A stretch of 64,000 nucleotides of DNA from Halorubrum trapanicum. GTDB lineage: Archaea; Halobacteriota; Halobacteria; Halobacteriales; Haloferacaceae. The DNA is taken from the NCBI RefSeq assembly GCF_002355655.1, contig NZ_AP017569.1:2418001-2482000 (forward strand), in the 5' to 3' direction. Below, in pieces: positions 24,729 to 33,752 of this stretch (position 1 is its first letter; each line of letters opens with the position of its first letter). The position numbers and the translations under genes are program-made. The notes beneath the pieces were generated by a model. That model was not told where the DNA came from and made no database searches. It saw only the letters and a program-made list of their open reading frames with translations.

Positions 24729-25150
24729 CGTTTATAAATAGTTGACAGCGGATCGGCGGCAACCAACTTCAGAACCCCAGCCGCTCGCTTATAAACAGTT
24801 GATTATGGATCGTCAGAGGTCACCTCCAAAGCCCTAGCCGCTCGCTTATAAATGGCTGATCGCAGATCGGCGGCGAACACCTCCAAAGCCCCAGCCGCGA
24901 GGCGGGCGCACGCTCGCTGCGCGCTTCGGTCGTTCGCTTCGCTCACTCCCTCCAGTGCTTGCGTCGCCTGCGCCCGCCTCGCGACTGCCCCTTTGAGTCC
25001 CGCCCCGCACGGCACCGCAACCGCACCTCGCGCCTCCCCAGCCTCGTCAGTCGCCTCCGCTTCGCTCCGGCGACTGACTCCCTCGCGCGTGCTGCCTCGC
25101 GGCCGCCGGGGGCGGCCGCTCGCAGGCACGCGCCACCGCCCTTTTAAATG
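24729..25150 (-). repeat. Structured intergenic element, copy 3 (three TATA modules)
   Basis: Reverse orientation; the 17-mer core is at 24985-25001 on the minus strand. The second stem is GTCAGTCGCC/GGCGACTGAC and the long-range stem is GTCGCGAGGCGGGCGCA/TGCGCCCGCCTCGCGGC. There are no additional internal hairpins, so it is one of the two shortest cores. It has three 3' modules, with TTATAAA at 24732, 24789 and 24846, an exact 57-bp period. The outermost module is the most degenerate. It fills most of the PAN to arginine decarboxylase gap (24651-25220); the remainder holds only possible promoter sequence of the decarboxylase. Confidence 0.87.
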
Positions 25151-25220
25151 CGGTTGATGTCGTCCGCGGCGGCAGTCGGGTTCGTAACCCCTTACCGCGC
25201 TCGCCGCCGATTCGCCGTCA

Positions 25221-25766
25221 ATGAACACCATTCACGTCGCCGGCGGCGTCGGAGTCGCCGACACGGCGATGGCCTCTTACGACGCCGCGCTCGCGGACGC
25301 GAACCTCCACAACTACAACCTCGTGGCGGTCTCCTCCGTCGTCCCCGCCGAGGCGACCGTCGAAGCGGTGTCGGCGGTCCCTGACTTGGGCCCCGCCGGC
25401 AACCGACTCACCGTCGTCGAGGCGCGCAGGACGATCGGACCGGGCGACGAGGTCGACTTCCGCGAGGGCGGGCGCTCGGGCGCCGAGGGCGCCGAGTCGA
25501 AGCGCGCGCCGCGCCGACACCCCGACGCGGTCGCGGGGCTCGGCTGGGCGACCGGCCCGGGCCCGGGGCTCTTCTACGAGGTGACCGGGGAGGACCCCGA
25601 GGGCGTCCGCGAGCGGATCGAGGCGGGGCTCGACGCGGGGTCCGACCTCCGCGACTGGGAGCTCCCGGAGCGCGAGACGCGCGTCGAGACGGTCGCCGCT
25701 GAGCCGGACCGGTACGCGACCGCGGTCGTGATCGCCGCGTACGGGGAGTCCGAGCCGATCCTGTAG
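25221..25766 (+). CDS. pdaD: Pyruvoyl-dependent arginine decarboxylase
   Basis: 181 residues. The proenzyme cleaves itself and turns the new N-terminal Ser into a pyruvoyl cofactor, then decarboxylates arginine to agmatine, needed in archaea for polyamines and for agmatidine in tRNA-Ile. The cleavage site is Ser38-Ser39 in NYNLVAVSSVVPAE. The GLGWATGPGPGLFYEVTGED region and the C-terminal YATAVVIAAYGES fit the family. An acidic, charged loop (DFREGGRSGAEGAESKRAPR) is longer than in thermophile enzymes. It starts about 70 bp after element copy 3. Confidence 0.93.
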   Translation: MNTIHVAGGVGVADTAMASYDAALADANLHNYNLVAVSSVVPAEATVEAVSAVPDLGPAGNRLTVVEARRTIGPGDEVDFREGGRSGAEGAESKRAPRRHPDAVAGLGWATGPGPGLFYEVTGEDPEGVRERIEAGLDAGSDLRDWELPERETRVETVAAEPDRYATAVVIAAYGESEPIL

Positions 25767-25867
25767 CGGGCTCGCGCGGACGGAGCCGGTCCGGCGACGC
25801 GGCGGAGCCGCGGTCGCCGCCGCCGACGCCTTTTTGACTCGGCTCCGCGTATAGAACGTAGCTTCGA

Positions 25868-26245
25868 ATGAACGGCAACAACCCGTACGCCGGGGCACCG
25901 GGTGTGACGGACGCGGGCTCGCCCGCGGCCGTCGACCTCTCTCCGGACCAGGAACGACAGCTCCGGCGCGCGGTCGCCGGAATCGTATCGCGCACGCAAT
26001 CGTATCTCCCCGACAGCTACGCCGTCGGCTCCGAGCTCTCCGTCGGCGCCGAGGGCCCGCAGGCGACCGTCGCGGTCAACCCGCCGGCCGGCCACCCCGT
26101 CTCGGCCGGCTTCACCCCCGACCCCGAGGACCTGGACGCCGGCATCGCCGAGTCCGACACCGACGAGGTCGCCCGCGGCCTCGCCGCCAGCGCGGCTGTC
26201 CAGGTGATGGACGCCGTCGGCGATATCACGCCGACCGCGAAGTGA
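25868..26245 (+). CDS. DUF5811 family protein
   Basis: 125 residues, acidic, without membrane segments. It starts MNGNNPYAGAPGV and contains SPDQERQLRRAVAGIVSRTQ and the strand-rich centre ATVAVNPPAGHPVSAGF, matching the haloarchaeal DUF5811 family. No function is known. It follows the arginine decarboxylase by 101 bp on the same strand and converges with the deacylase gene. Confidence 0.78.
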   Translation: MNGNNPYAGAPGVTDAGSPAAVDLSPDQERQLRRAVAGIVSRTQSYLPDSYAVGSELSVGAEGPQATVAVNPPAGHPVSAGFTPDPEDLDAGIAESDTDEVARGLAASAAVQVMDAVGDITPTAK

Positions 26246-26265
26246 CCGTCCCGGCCGAAGCGTAG

Positions 26266-27231
26266 TCAGTTCGAGCGCCCCGACCGTTCCGACCCGTTCT
26301 CGCCGTCGTCCCCGCCCGCTCCGGAGTCGCGACGCTCGTCGCGGTCGCCGCGCGGATACACCCGCAGCTCCCCCTCGCCTGGCGGCTTTACGGCCCCGGT
26401 GACGCGGCCGTACATGCCGAAGATGTCGTCGTACCCGCGCTCGCTCGCGAGGATCGGGACCACGCCCGGCTCCTCGACGCGGTGCGTGTACACGTCGTCC
26501 TCGGCGAACACCGCGCCCTCCGGGATGGCCTCGAAGTTCGCGAAGTGGACGCGCGGCTCCCCGCCGCCCTTCGGCACCTCCTCGCTGCCCTTCACCACGA
26601 CCGTCTCCGAGAACGTCGGCGGCTCGTCCGCCAGCGCGTCGTGGACGCGGAGGAACGCGTGACACGCCTCGTGGCCGAACTCGACGGCCGCCTCGCTCCC
26701 CTGTCGGCCCACCTCGATCGAGACGGTATGTGGGATCGTGGAGTCGAGCGTCGTCGACCGGAGCCCGCTCGCGTCGACCACGTGGTCGACCGGGAGCCCG
26801 GTGACGGTGCGGCGGACCGACTCGGTCAGGTCGCTGAAGATGGCGAACGGCGGCGGCGCGCTGTGGGAGGTGTGGAGCGCGAGCACGGCGTCGAACCCCT
26901 CCAGCTCGGCGGCGAGCCGCGGCGCCAGCGCCCGCTCGTACTCCTCGCTGTCGGCGTCGCCCGGGAACGCCCGGTTCAGGTCCGCGTCCGTGTAGCGCGT
27001 CTCGGCCTCGATCGCCGGTTCGTTGGCGAGGATGAGCCTGACGAGCCCCTCGGGCTCCGCGTCGTCGCCGTTCCTCCCTCCGTCGACCCCGCCGCCGTCG
27101 GTCGGGTCGAGCGGTGAGAGTTCCGCCGCGAGCCGCTCTACGATCCGCACGCCGGCGGGCTCGTCGCCGTGGATCCCGCCGACGATCGCGACGCGAGCCG
27201 ACCCCGCCGACTCGCGGTCGATCGTTTGCAT
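26266..27231 (-). CDS. Succinylglutamate desuccinylase/aspartoacylase family metallohydrolase
   Basis: 321 residues. This family removes acyl groups from amino acids using zinc held by an HxxE...H set. Here GGIHGDEPAGVRI gives His and Glu, ALHTSHSAPP the second His, and HTVSIEVGRQGS the general-base Glu. Asn/Arg of YTDADLNRAFPGD bind the substrate carboxylate. The C-terminal beta domain is present, followed by a low-complexity Ser/Gly/Asp tail of about 30 residues. The Met at 27231 gives the natural start (MQTIDRESAG). Substrate is undetermined. Confidence 0.88.
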   Translation of the reverse strand: MQTIDRESAGSARVAIVGGIHGDEPAGVRIVERLAAELSPLDPTDGGGVDGGRNGDDAEPEGLVRLILANEPAIEAETRYTDADLNRAFPGDADSEEYERALAPRLAAELEGFDAVLALHTSHSAPPPFAIFSDLTESVRRTVTGLPVDHVVDASGLRSTTLDSTIPHTVSIEVGRQGSEAAVEFGHEACHAFLRVHDALADEPPTFSETVVVKGSEEVPKGGGEPRVHFANFEAIPEGAVFAEDDVYTHRVEEPGVVPILASERGYDDIFGMYGRVTGAVKPPGEGELRVYPRGDRDERRDSGAGGDDGENGSERSGRSN

Positions 27232-27317
27232 ACCGTCGGTACGTCGCGGTCCGCCAATAAACCGTCGCGATCCGCTCGCGGGGAGCCAGCGGCCGAGCCG
27301 CTTCGGGGGCGCGCGGC

Positions 27318-28940
27318 TCAGCGGTCGAACCGCTCCGCGAGCGCGGCCCGGTACCGCCGCGCCAGCCGTCGCGCGACGAAGCGATCGCGGGGGTCCACGC
27401 CCACGAGTCGGAGCGAGGCGGCGTACGCCGCGATTCCGACCGCACTCCCCGCGAGGACCGCCGAGGGTCCGGTCAGGAGCGAGCGGACGCCGTACATGAC
27501 GGCCGCGGCGACGCCGCCCGCCGCGAGCGGGGTGAGGAAGGTCCGGTCGAACGGCCACAGCCCCTCGAAGTGACGGAGGAGGACGACCTGGATCCCGTTC
27601 TGGACCGCGATCGCGAGCGACGTGCCGAGCGCGGCGCCGACGAGCCCGTACCGGACGACGAACGCGTAGGTCAGCCCGACGTTGAGGACCGCGAGCAGCC
27701 AGTCGAGCGCCATCCGCGCGTACTGGTGGTCGGTCATCATCAGGAGCCAGCCGGTCGCGCCCACGGCGCTCCCGACGAAGACGCCGCCGAGGTAGACGAC
27801 GAGCGGGAGGTAGCCGTCGACGTACGCCGCGCCGAACAGCCCGAGGATCTCCCGGCCGTACACCGCCAGCACGGCGAGGATCGGGACGACCGCGGTGACG
27901 ATCTGTCGCGTGACGGAGCCGTACACCGCGTTGAGCGTCGCCGTCCGGTCGTTCGCGTACAGCTCCGAGGCGACCGGCGGGAGGAGTTGATTGAAGGATA
28001 AGAGGGGGATCCACGCGACCGCGATCACCACGAGGACGACGTTGTACACGCCCGCCGCGGTCGCCGTCAGCAGCGCACCGACGAGCAGCACGTCGACGCG
28101 GTTCTGGAACACCTTCCCGAGGCTGCTCATCGCCACCGGCGCCGCGTGGTCGTAGAAGCGGCGCGCCTCCGTGCGGGCACCCCGGAGCGTCGGCCGAACC
28201 CCCGTGACGGACGCGGAGAGGGGGACCGCGGCCGCGGCGAGGACCCCGGTCGCGGCGACGATCGCGCCGGCGACGCCGACGACGGAGTAGCCGAGCGCGA
28301 GCGCGCCGAGCGCGCCGACGAGCCTGACGCCCGGGCGCAACAGCTTGTTGAACAGGATCTCGCCGCGGGCCGACCCGACCGCGCGGAAGAGCGCGGACGC
28401 GACCATCACGACGCCGAGGAGGCCGACGAGCCCGCCGAACGCCCGCATCGTTCCCGCGAACGCCGGCTCCGTGACGGTGCGGGCGTTTATCGCCGGCGCC
28501 GCGAGCCAGACGCCGGCCGCGATCGCGACCCCGAACCCGAGCGTCGTCGCGTACGCGAGGCCGGCGACCGCGCCCTGTCGGTCCGGATCCGCCGCGTACT
28601 CCGGGAGGTAGCGCTGGATCGCGGGGACGCTGCCGAACGTCACGAGCCGCGAGCACAGCTGGGCGATCCGCCACGCCAGCGCGTACACGCCGTAGGCGGT
28701 CGGACCGAGCCCGCGGGTCAACGCGAACTCGGTCGCTGCGATCAGCGCGCGCTGGCCGGTGACCCCGCCCGAGGTGAGTACCGCGCCGTGCGCGATCGTC
28801 TCCAGCGCCTCGCGCTCGTCGTCCGGAATCGCGTCGCCCTTTCCGCCGGGACGTGCGTCGCGCTCGTCTTCTGAGCGCTCGTCGCGCTCGCGGCTCCCGG
28901 CGTCCGAGTCGCTGCCGTCCTCGTCGCGTTCGTGTTCCAC
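27318..28940 (-). CDS. Polysaccharide flippase family (MATE/Wzx-like)
   Basis: About 540 residues from a GTG at 28940 (VEHERDEDGSDS). A charged 50-residue N-terminus precedes 12-14 membrane segments, with the Wzx/RfbX pattern: ITRGLGPTAYGVYALAWRI-like ALTRGLGPTAYGVYALAWRI, FYDHAAPVAMSSLGKVFQNR, DVLLVGALLTATAAGVYNV. Such proteins move lipid-linked sugars across the membrane for S-layer glycan or exopolysaccharide synthesis. No glycosyltransferase is adjacent. A longer start at 29021 would cross the shared TATA region, so it is less likely. Confidence 0.88.
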   Translation of the reverse strand: MEHERDEDGSDSDAGSRERDERSEDERDARPGGKGDAIPDDEREALETIAHGAVLTSGGVTGQRALIAATEFALTRGLGPTAYGVYALAWRIAQLCSRLVTFGSVPAIQRYLPEYAADPDRQGAVAGLAYATTLGFGVAIAAGVWLAAPAINARTVTEPAFAGTMRAFGGLVGLLGVVMVASALFRAVGSARGEILFNKLLRPGVRLVGALGALALGYSVVGVAGAIVAATGVLAAAAVPLSASVTGVRPTLRGARTEARRFYDHAAPVAMSSLGKVFQNRVDVLLVGALLTATAAGVYNVVLVVIAVAWIPLLSFNQLLPPVASELYANDRTATLNAVYGSVTRQIVTAVVPILAVLAVYGREILGLFGAAYVDGYLPLVVYLGGVFVGSAVGATGWLLMMTDHQYARMALDWLLAVLNVGLTYAFVVRYGLVGAALGTSLAIAVQNGIQVVLLRHFEGLWPFDRTFLTPLAAGGVAAAVMYGVRSLLTGPSAVLAGSAVGIAAYAASLRLVGVDPRDRFVARRLARRYRAALAERFDR

Positions 28941-29004
28941 AGTCTCCGTCGGTCGGTCGCGCCCCCGCCGAAAAAGCGGCCCGCTTCGCGGGCACCCTAA
29001 ATGA

Positions 29005-29014
29005 ATATAATTAT
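29005..29014. promoter_or_regulatory. Shared AT-rich promoter of divergent flippase and FAD/Fe-S genes
   Basis: ATATAATTAT is nearly symmetric and can act as TATA box in both directions. Read rightward it lies 22 bp before the ATG at 29031. Read leftward it would start a flippase transcript near 28985, 45 bp before the GTG. Confidence 0.5.
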
Positions 29015-29030
29015 CGTTCACAAAGGATTT

Positions 29031-32000
29031 ATGCCGCTCATCCCGTCCACCTTCCCCATGGACGGAGGAGAACTCGCCGGCGACGGCGGCCCGGGGGAAT
29101 TGAGCGGGGACGCCGAGAGCGACCGATCACCGCGGGTAGCGTCGGACGGCGGGGTCGCCGCGGAGGGCGCGCGCGGAACGGCTGGCGAGGTATCGGAGGC
29201 GAAGACGGACCCGGACCGGTCGGCCGCCTCCGCCGCCGCGCTAGGCCACGACCGGCCGGACGTCGAGGCGTACCGGTCGCTCGCGGCCGACCTGCGCGAC
29301 GCGGTCGCCGGCGGCGTCGAGTTCGACGAGTACGCGCAGGTGCTGTACGCGACCGACGGGAGCGTCTACCAGGCCCGGCCGGCGGGCGTCGTCTACCCCC
29401 GCGGGGTCGACGACGTGCGGTCGGCGATGCGGGTCGCGGCCGACCACGGCGTCCCGGTCCTCCCGCGCGGCGCGGGGTCGTCGCTCGCGGGACAGACCGT
29501 CGGGCCCGGCTGCGTCGTCCTCGACTGCTCGCGCCACATGGACTCGATCCTGTCGGTCGACCCCGACGCGCGCCGCGCGACGGTCCAACCGGGCGTCGTC
29601 CAGGACGACCTCGACGACCGGCTGGCGGACGACGGCCTGAAGTTCGCGCCCGACCCCGCCTCCTCGGCGCGCGCGACCGTGGGCGGCGGGATCGGCAACA
29701 ACTCCACCGGCGCCCACTCCGTGCGGTACGGGATCACCGACGCCTACACCGAAGAGCTCCGGGTGGTGCTGGCGGACGGCTCGCTGATACACACCCGAGA
29801 GGTCGTCCTCGACTCCCCCGAGTACGAGGCGATCGTCGCGGGGGAGGCGGGCGGCGAGCGCGAGGCCGCGCTGTACGAGACGGTCCGCGCGCTCGTCGAG
29901 GAGAACGCGGACGAGATCGAGGACCGCTACCCGACGCTCAAGCGGTCGGTCTCGGGCTACAACCTCCACAAGGCGATCTACGAGAACGACGACGGCGAGG
30001 AGGTGATCAACCTCTCGAAGCTGTTCGTCGGCGCCGAGGGGACGCTCGGCGTCGTCGTCGAGGCCACCCTCTCGCTCGTCACCCGCCCCGAGGAGACCGC
30101 GCTGGCGCTGTACGCCTTCGACTCGCTCGACGCGGCCATGCGCGCGGTCCCCGAGGCGCTCGAACTCCCCGTGAGCGCGGTCGAGCTGATGGACGACGCG
30201 GTCGTCGAACTGGCGGCGGGCTCGCCGGAGTACGCCGAGTACGCGGAGCCGATACCCGACCGGGCGGCGGCCGCGCTCATGCTGGAGTGGGACTCGGAGC
30301 TGGTCGACGGGTTCGAGGCGGCGGTCGCCGACGCGAACGACCGCTTCCTCGGCGGCGACCGCGACGCGTTCGACGTCATCGAGGCGTACGACGAGGGGAC
30401 CCAAGAGGACCTCTGGAGCCTCCGGAAGGCGGCGATCCCCCTCCTGATGGGCCTGGAAGGCGACGCGAAGCCGTACCCGTTCATCGAGGACGCGTCGGTG
30501 CCGCCCGACGAGCTCGCCGACTACGTCGCCGCCTTCGAGGAGGTGCTCGACGACCACGGCACCTCGGCCGCGTACTTCGCGCACGCCGGGGTCGGGACGC
30601 TCCACATCCGACCGATCCTCTCGCTGAAGGAGTCCGAGGGGGTCGAGACGATGCACGCCATCGCCGACGACGTCACCGACCTCGTCTTGGAGCACCACGG
30701 CGCCTTCTCCGGCGAGCACGGCGACGGGCTCGCGCGCACCGAGTTCAACCCGAAGATGTACGGCGAGGAGCTGTGGGCGGCGTTCCAGGAGCTGAAGTCC
30801 GCGTTCGACCCCGAGTGGCGCATGAACCCGGGGAAGGTCGTCTACGTCGACGGCGAAACCGCCGCGGAGCGCGGCTATCCCGAGGCCGCCGCCGACACCG
30901 ACATGCGCGAGAACCTCCGGTACGGGCCGACGTACCGGTCGATAGAGCCGCAGACGACGTTGGACTTCTCCGACGAGGGCGGCTTCTCCGAGCTCGTCGA
31001 GCTGTGTAACGGCTGCGGCACCTGTCGCGAGACCGACTCCGGAACGATGTGTCCGACCTACCGCGCCTCCGGCGAGGAGATCCAGACGACCCGCGGCCGG
31101 GCGAACATGCTCCGGGCCGCGATAAGCGGCGAGCTCGACGACGAGGAGATCCACTCCGACCGGTTCCAGGCGGAGGTGCTCGACCTCTGCGTCGGCTGTA
31201 AGGGGTGTCAGAGCGACTGTCCGACGGGCGTCGACCTCGCGAAGCTGAAGGCGGAGGTGAAACACGACCACCACGAGCGGGAGGGCGCCGGGCTGCGCGA
31301 GCGACTGTTCCGGGACATCGACCGGCTCTCGGCGCTCGGGAGCAAGCTCGCGCCGCTGTCGAACGCGGCGGCGAAGGTCCCCGGGGCCCGGACCGCGATG
31401 GACGCGCTCGCGGGAATCGCCCCCGAGCGCGAACTGCCGACGTTCAGGTCGACGAGCTTCGAGGAGTGGTTCGCGGCCCGCGGCGGGCCCGCGGTCGACG
31501 AGAGCGACGCGGTCGACACGGTCGCGCTGTTCCCCGACACGTACACCGACTACAGCTACCCGGCGGCCGGGAAGGCGGCGGTGCGCGTGCTGGAGGCCGC
31601 CGACGTCCGCGTCGAGGTCCCCGACGACCTCGCGCCCTCCGGCCGCGCCGCCTTCTCGACCGGGTTCCTCGATACGGCTCGGGAGCGCGCGGCCGACAAC
31701 GTCTCCGCGCTCGCGCCCCGCGTCCGCGCCGGGCAGTCGATTCTCTTCGTCGAACCCTCGGACGCGGTGATGTTCCAGGACGAGTACCTGGACCTCCTCG
31801 ACGGCGACGACGCCGCGGCGGTATCGGCGGCCGCGGCGGGCGTCTGCGAGTACCTCGACGCGCGTCGGGTCGACGAGCGGCTGTCGTTCGACGCGCCCGC
31901 GGAGACGCTCACCTACCACGGCCACTGCAACCAGAAGGCGACGAACACGGACCACCACGCGGTCGGCGTCCTCCGACGAGCCGGCTACGGCGTCGACCCG

Positions 32001-32225
32001 CTCGACTCCTCCTGTTGCGGCATGGCGGGCTCGTTCGGCTACGAGAGCGAACACTACGACCTCTCGCAGGCGATCGGGCGGATCCTCTTCGGGCAGGTCG
32101 ACGACAGCGACGGCGACGCGGTGACGGCGCCCGGCGCCTCCTGCCGGTCGCAGCTCGGCGACCGCGAGGGGGCCGAGACGCCGCCGCACCCGATCGAGAA
32201 GCTAGCGGCCGCGCTCGACGAGTGA
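29031..32225 (+). CDS. FAD-linked oxidase fused to Fe-S/CCG domain (D-lactate dehydrogenase-like)
   Basis: 1,064 residues. A low-complexity acidic N-terminus (1-75) precedes an FAD-binding PCMH domain (VLPRGAGSSLAGQTVG, SARATVGGGIGNNSTGAHSV), the FAD-oxidase C domain (to EHGDGLARTEFNP), and two 4Fe-4S motifs (CNGCGTCRETDSGTMCPTY; CVGCKGCQSDCPTGVD). The C-terminal half is a GlpC/LldE-type region with one clear CCG motif (SSCCGMAGSFGYE). This order is that of large D-lactate or 2-hydroxyacid dehydrogenases passing electrons to quinone or a cytochrome. The ATG at 29031 fits the TATA box; 29058 is an alternative. The exact substrate is inferred. Confidence 0.88.
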   Translation: MPLIPSTFPMDGGELAGDGGPGELSGDAESDRSPRVASDGGVAAEGARGTAGEVSEAKTDPDRSAASAAALGHDRPDVEAYRSLAADLRDAVAGGVEFDEYAQVLYATDGSVYQARPAGVVYPRGVDDVRSAMRVAADHGVPVLPRGAGSSLAGQTVGPGCVVLDCSRHMDSILSVDPDARRATVQPGVVQDDLDDRLADDGLKFAPDPASSARATVGGGIGNNSTGAHSVRYGITDAYTEELRVVLADGSLIHTREVVLDSPEYEAIVAGEAGGEREAALYETVRALVEENADEIEDRYPTLKRSVSGYNLHKAIYENDDGEEVINLSKLFVGAEGTLGVVVEATLSLVTRPEETALALYAFDSLDAAMRAVPEALELPVSAVELMDDAVVELAAGSPEYAEYAEPIPDRAAAALMLEWDSELVDGFEAAVADANDRFLGGDRDAFDVIEAYDEGTQEDLWSLRKAAIPLLMGLEGDAKPYPFIEDASVPPDELADYVAAFEEVLDDHGTSAAYFAHAGVGTLHIRPILSLKESEGVETMHAIADDVTDLVLEHHGAFSGEHGDGLARTEFNPKMYGEELWAAFQELKSAFDPEWRMNPGKVVYVDGETAAERGYPEAAADTDMRENLRYGPTYRSIEPQTTLDFSDEGGFSELVELCNGCGTCRETDSGTMCPTYRASGEEIQTTRGRANMLRAAISGELDDEEIHSDRFQAEVLDLCVGCKGCQSDCPTGVDLAKLKAEVKHDHHEREGAGLRERLFRDIDRLSALGSKLAPLSNAAAKVPGARTAMDALAGIAPERELPTFRSTSFEEWFAARGGPAVDESDAVDTVALFPDTYTDYSYPAAGKAAVRVLEAADVRVEVPDDLAPSGRAAFSTGFLDTARERAADNVSALAPRVRAGQSILFVEPSDAVMFQDEYLDLLDGDDAAAVSAAAAGVCEYLDARRVDERLSFDAPAETLTYHGHCNQKATNTDHHAVGVLRRAGYGVDPLDSSCCGMAGSFGYESEHYDLSQAIGRILFGQVDDSDGDAVTAPGASCRSQLGDREGAETPPHPIEKLAAALDE

Positions 32226-32246
32226 GGGACCGCGAGCGAGGCGCCT

Positions 32247-32300
32247 CGCTCTCGCCTCGCCCCGCTCTCGCCTCGCCGCGCCCCGCTCTCGCCTCGCCCC
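32247..32300. repeat. Short tandem repeat, three CGCTCTCGCCTCGCC units
   Basis: Three near-perfect copies of a 15-21-bp pyrimidine-rich unit lie between the convergent FAD/Fe-S and aldo/keto reductase genes, next to both stop codons. It is probably a slippage product in non-coding DNA; a role in termination is possible but unsupported. Confidence 0.65.
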
Positions 32301-32311
32301 GTCCGCCCGCC

Positions 32312-33298
32312 TCACCAGCGCTGGTGGACGTGTTCGCGCACGTGTTCGTCGTACACCTCGGTCGCGGCGTCGCGCTCGGCGTCGGAGAGCGGGGGCGCCT
32401 CGCTCGCGGCCGCGTTCGCTCGGACGTGTTCGGGCGTCGTCGACCCCGGGATCACGGTCGTGACGGCGTCGTGGTCGAGGATCCAGCGCAGCGCGAACTC
32501 GGGCAGCGGGCGGTCGTCCGGCAGGCGCTCGTCGAGCGCGTCGACCGCGTCGAGCCCGGCCTCGAACGGGACGCCCGCGAACGTCTCGCCGACGTCGAAG
32601 GCGTCGCCCTCGCGGTTGTAGTTGCGGTGATCGTCCTCGGGGAACTCCGCGTCGCGCGAGAGCGCGCCCGTCAGGAGCCCGGACGCGAGCGGCACCCGGC
32701 AGATCACGCCCACGTCGCGGGCCGCGGCCTCCTCCAAGAACAGCTCGGCGGGCCGCTGCCGGAAGGGGTTGAAGATGATCTGGACGGTCTCGACGCCCGG
32801 GTACTCGATCGCCTTCAGCCCCTCCTCGACGCGCTCGACGCTGACGCCGTAGCTCGCGATTCGCCCCTCGTCCGCGAGCGTTTCGAGCGCGTCGAACGTC
32901 TCCGGCCGGTAGTACACGTCCGTCGGCGGGCAGTGGAGCTGGACCAGATCGAGCGTCTCCATGCCGAGATTCTCCCGCGAGCGGTCGACGAACCGCCGGA
33001 GGTTCGCCTCCGCGTAGCCGCCGGCCTCGTGCGGGTCGAGCCGGCGGCCGGCCTTCGTGGCGACGGTGACGTCGTCGCTCGCGATCTCCTCGGCCAGAAC
33101 CTCGCCGACGATCCGCTCGGAGCGGCCGTCGCCGTACACGTCCGCCGTGTCGAAGAAGTCGATCCCGGCGTCGCGGGCGGCCTCGACCGCCGCGACCGCC
33201 TCGTCTTCGGTGACCTCGCCCCAGTCGCCGCCGATCTGCCAGGCGCCGTAGCCGACCTCGCTGACCGCGCCGACGTCGCCGAGTTCGCGATGGTTCAT
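32312..33298 (-). CDS. Aldo/keto reductase
   Basis: 328 residues of the NADPH-dependent aldo/keto reductase TIM-barrel family. The catalytic tetrad is visible: Asp and Tyr in FFDTADVYGDGRSE, Lys in VATKAGRRL, His in LDLVQLHCPP. The cofactor-binding end VTTVIPGSTTPEHVRAN is typical. It resembles the YajO/YghZ-like group that reduces aldehydes or ketones; its substrate is unknown. The C-terminus ends REHVHQRW. The gene starts about 80 bp from element copy 4, which lies upstream of it. Confidence 0.92.
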   Translation of the reverse strand: MNHRELGDVGAVSEVGYGAWQIGGDWGEVTEDEAVAAVEAARDAGIDFFDTADVYGDGRSERIVGEVLAEEIASDDVTVATKAGRRLDPHEAGGYAEANLRRFVDRSRENLGMETLDLVQLHCPPTDVYYRPETFDALETLADEGRIASYGVSVERVEEGLKAIEYPGVETVQIIFNPFRQRPAELFLEEAAARDVGVICRVPLASGLLTGALSRDAEFPEDDHRNYNREGDAFDVGETFAGVPFEAGLDAVDALDERLPDDRPLPEFALRWILDHDAVTTVIPGSTTPEHVRANAAASEAPPLSDAERDAATEVYDEHVREHVHQRW

Positions 33299-33378
33299 GT
33301 CGCCTGGACGTTACCCGGGCGAACGCAAGGGCGTTCCGGAGACGGCGTCGTGCGATCGGCGTGACTGGGCCGACCAAC

Positions 33379-33752
33379 GCTTATAAATAAAGCTGCGGTG
33401 GCGCGTGCCTGCGAGCGGCCGCCACCGGCGGCCGCGAGGCAGCACCGCGCGAGGGAGTCGGCCGACCGGAGGGAGGCCGACGAGGCTGGGGAGGAGTGAG
33501 GAGCGGGGCGGTGCTGTGCGGGACGGGACTCAAAGGGGCAGCCGGGAGGGCGGCGCAGGCGACGCAAGCACCACAGCGAAGGAGCGAACGAAGTGAGCGA
33601 CTGAGTGAGGAGCGCAGCGAGCGTGCGCCGCCCTCCCGGCTGGGGCTTTGGCGGTGTTCGCCGCAGATCTACCAGCAATCATTTAAATACAAGCGACTGG
33701 GGATTTAAAATCGTCTGCCGTCGATTCGCCGAGGACTATTTATAAAACGTCG
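33379..33752 (+). repeat. Structured intergenic element, copy 4
   Basis: The 17-mer core is at 33525-33541. A TTATAAATAAA box (33381-33390) precedes GCTGCGGTGGCGCG. Stems: GCGGCCGCC/GGCGGCCGC; GTCGGCC/GGCCGAC; long-range CAGCCGGGAGGGCGGCGCA with TGCGCCGCCCTCCCGGCTG. Here the centre is GGGAGG/CCTCCC where other copies have GCGAGG/CCTCGC, a compensatory change. The two 3' modules are decayed (TTAAAT at 33683, TTATAA at 33740) but still exactly 57 bp apart; the last overlaps the stop codon of the aminotransferase gene. Nothing else was seen in 33299-33739. Confidence 0.85.

Noticed and set aside
24886-24893. CACCTCC in element modules equals the 16S anti-Shine-Dalgarno core (GGAGGTG on the other strand)
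   Set aside because: Copies 1 and 4 have GGCGGCG or GGCGGTG instead, so the match is not conserved, and most haloarchaeal messages are leaderless.
28940-29021. Longer start (MNDNYIHLG) for the flippase
   Set aside because: It would begin upstream of the shared AT-rich promoter box and add a low-complexity stretch; the GTG at 28940 fits better.
29241-32189. 982-codon open frame antisense to the FAD/Fe-S gene
   Set aside because: The sense frame has clear FAD and Fe-S motifs; the antisense frame shows none and reflects codon bias.
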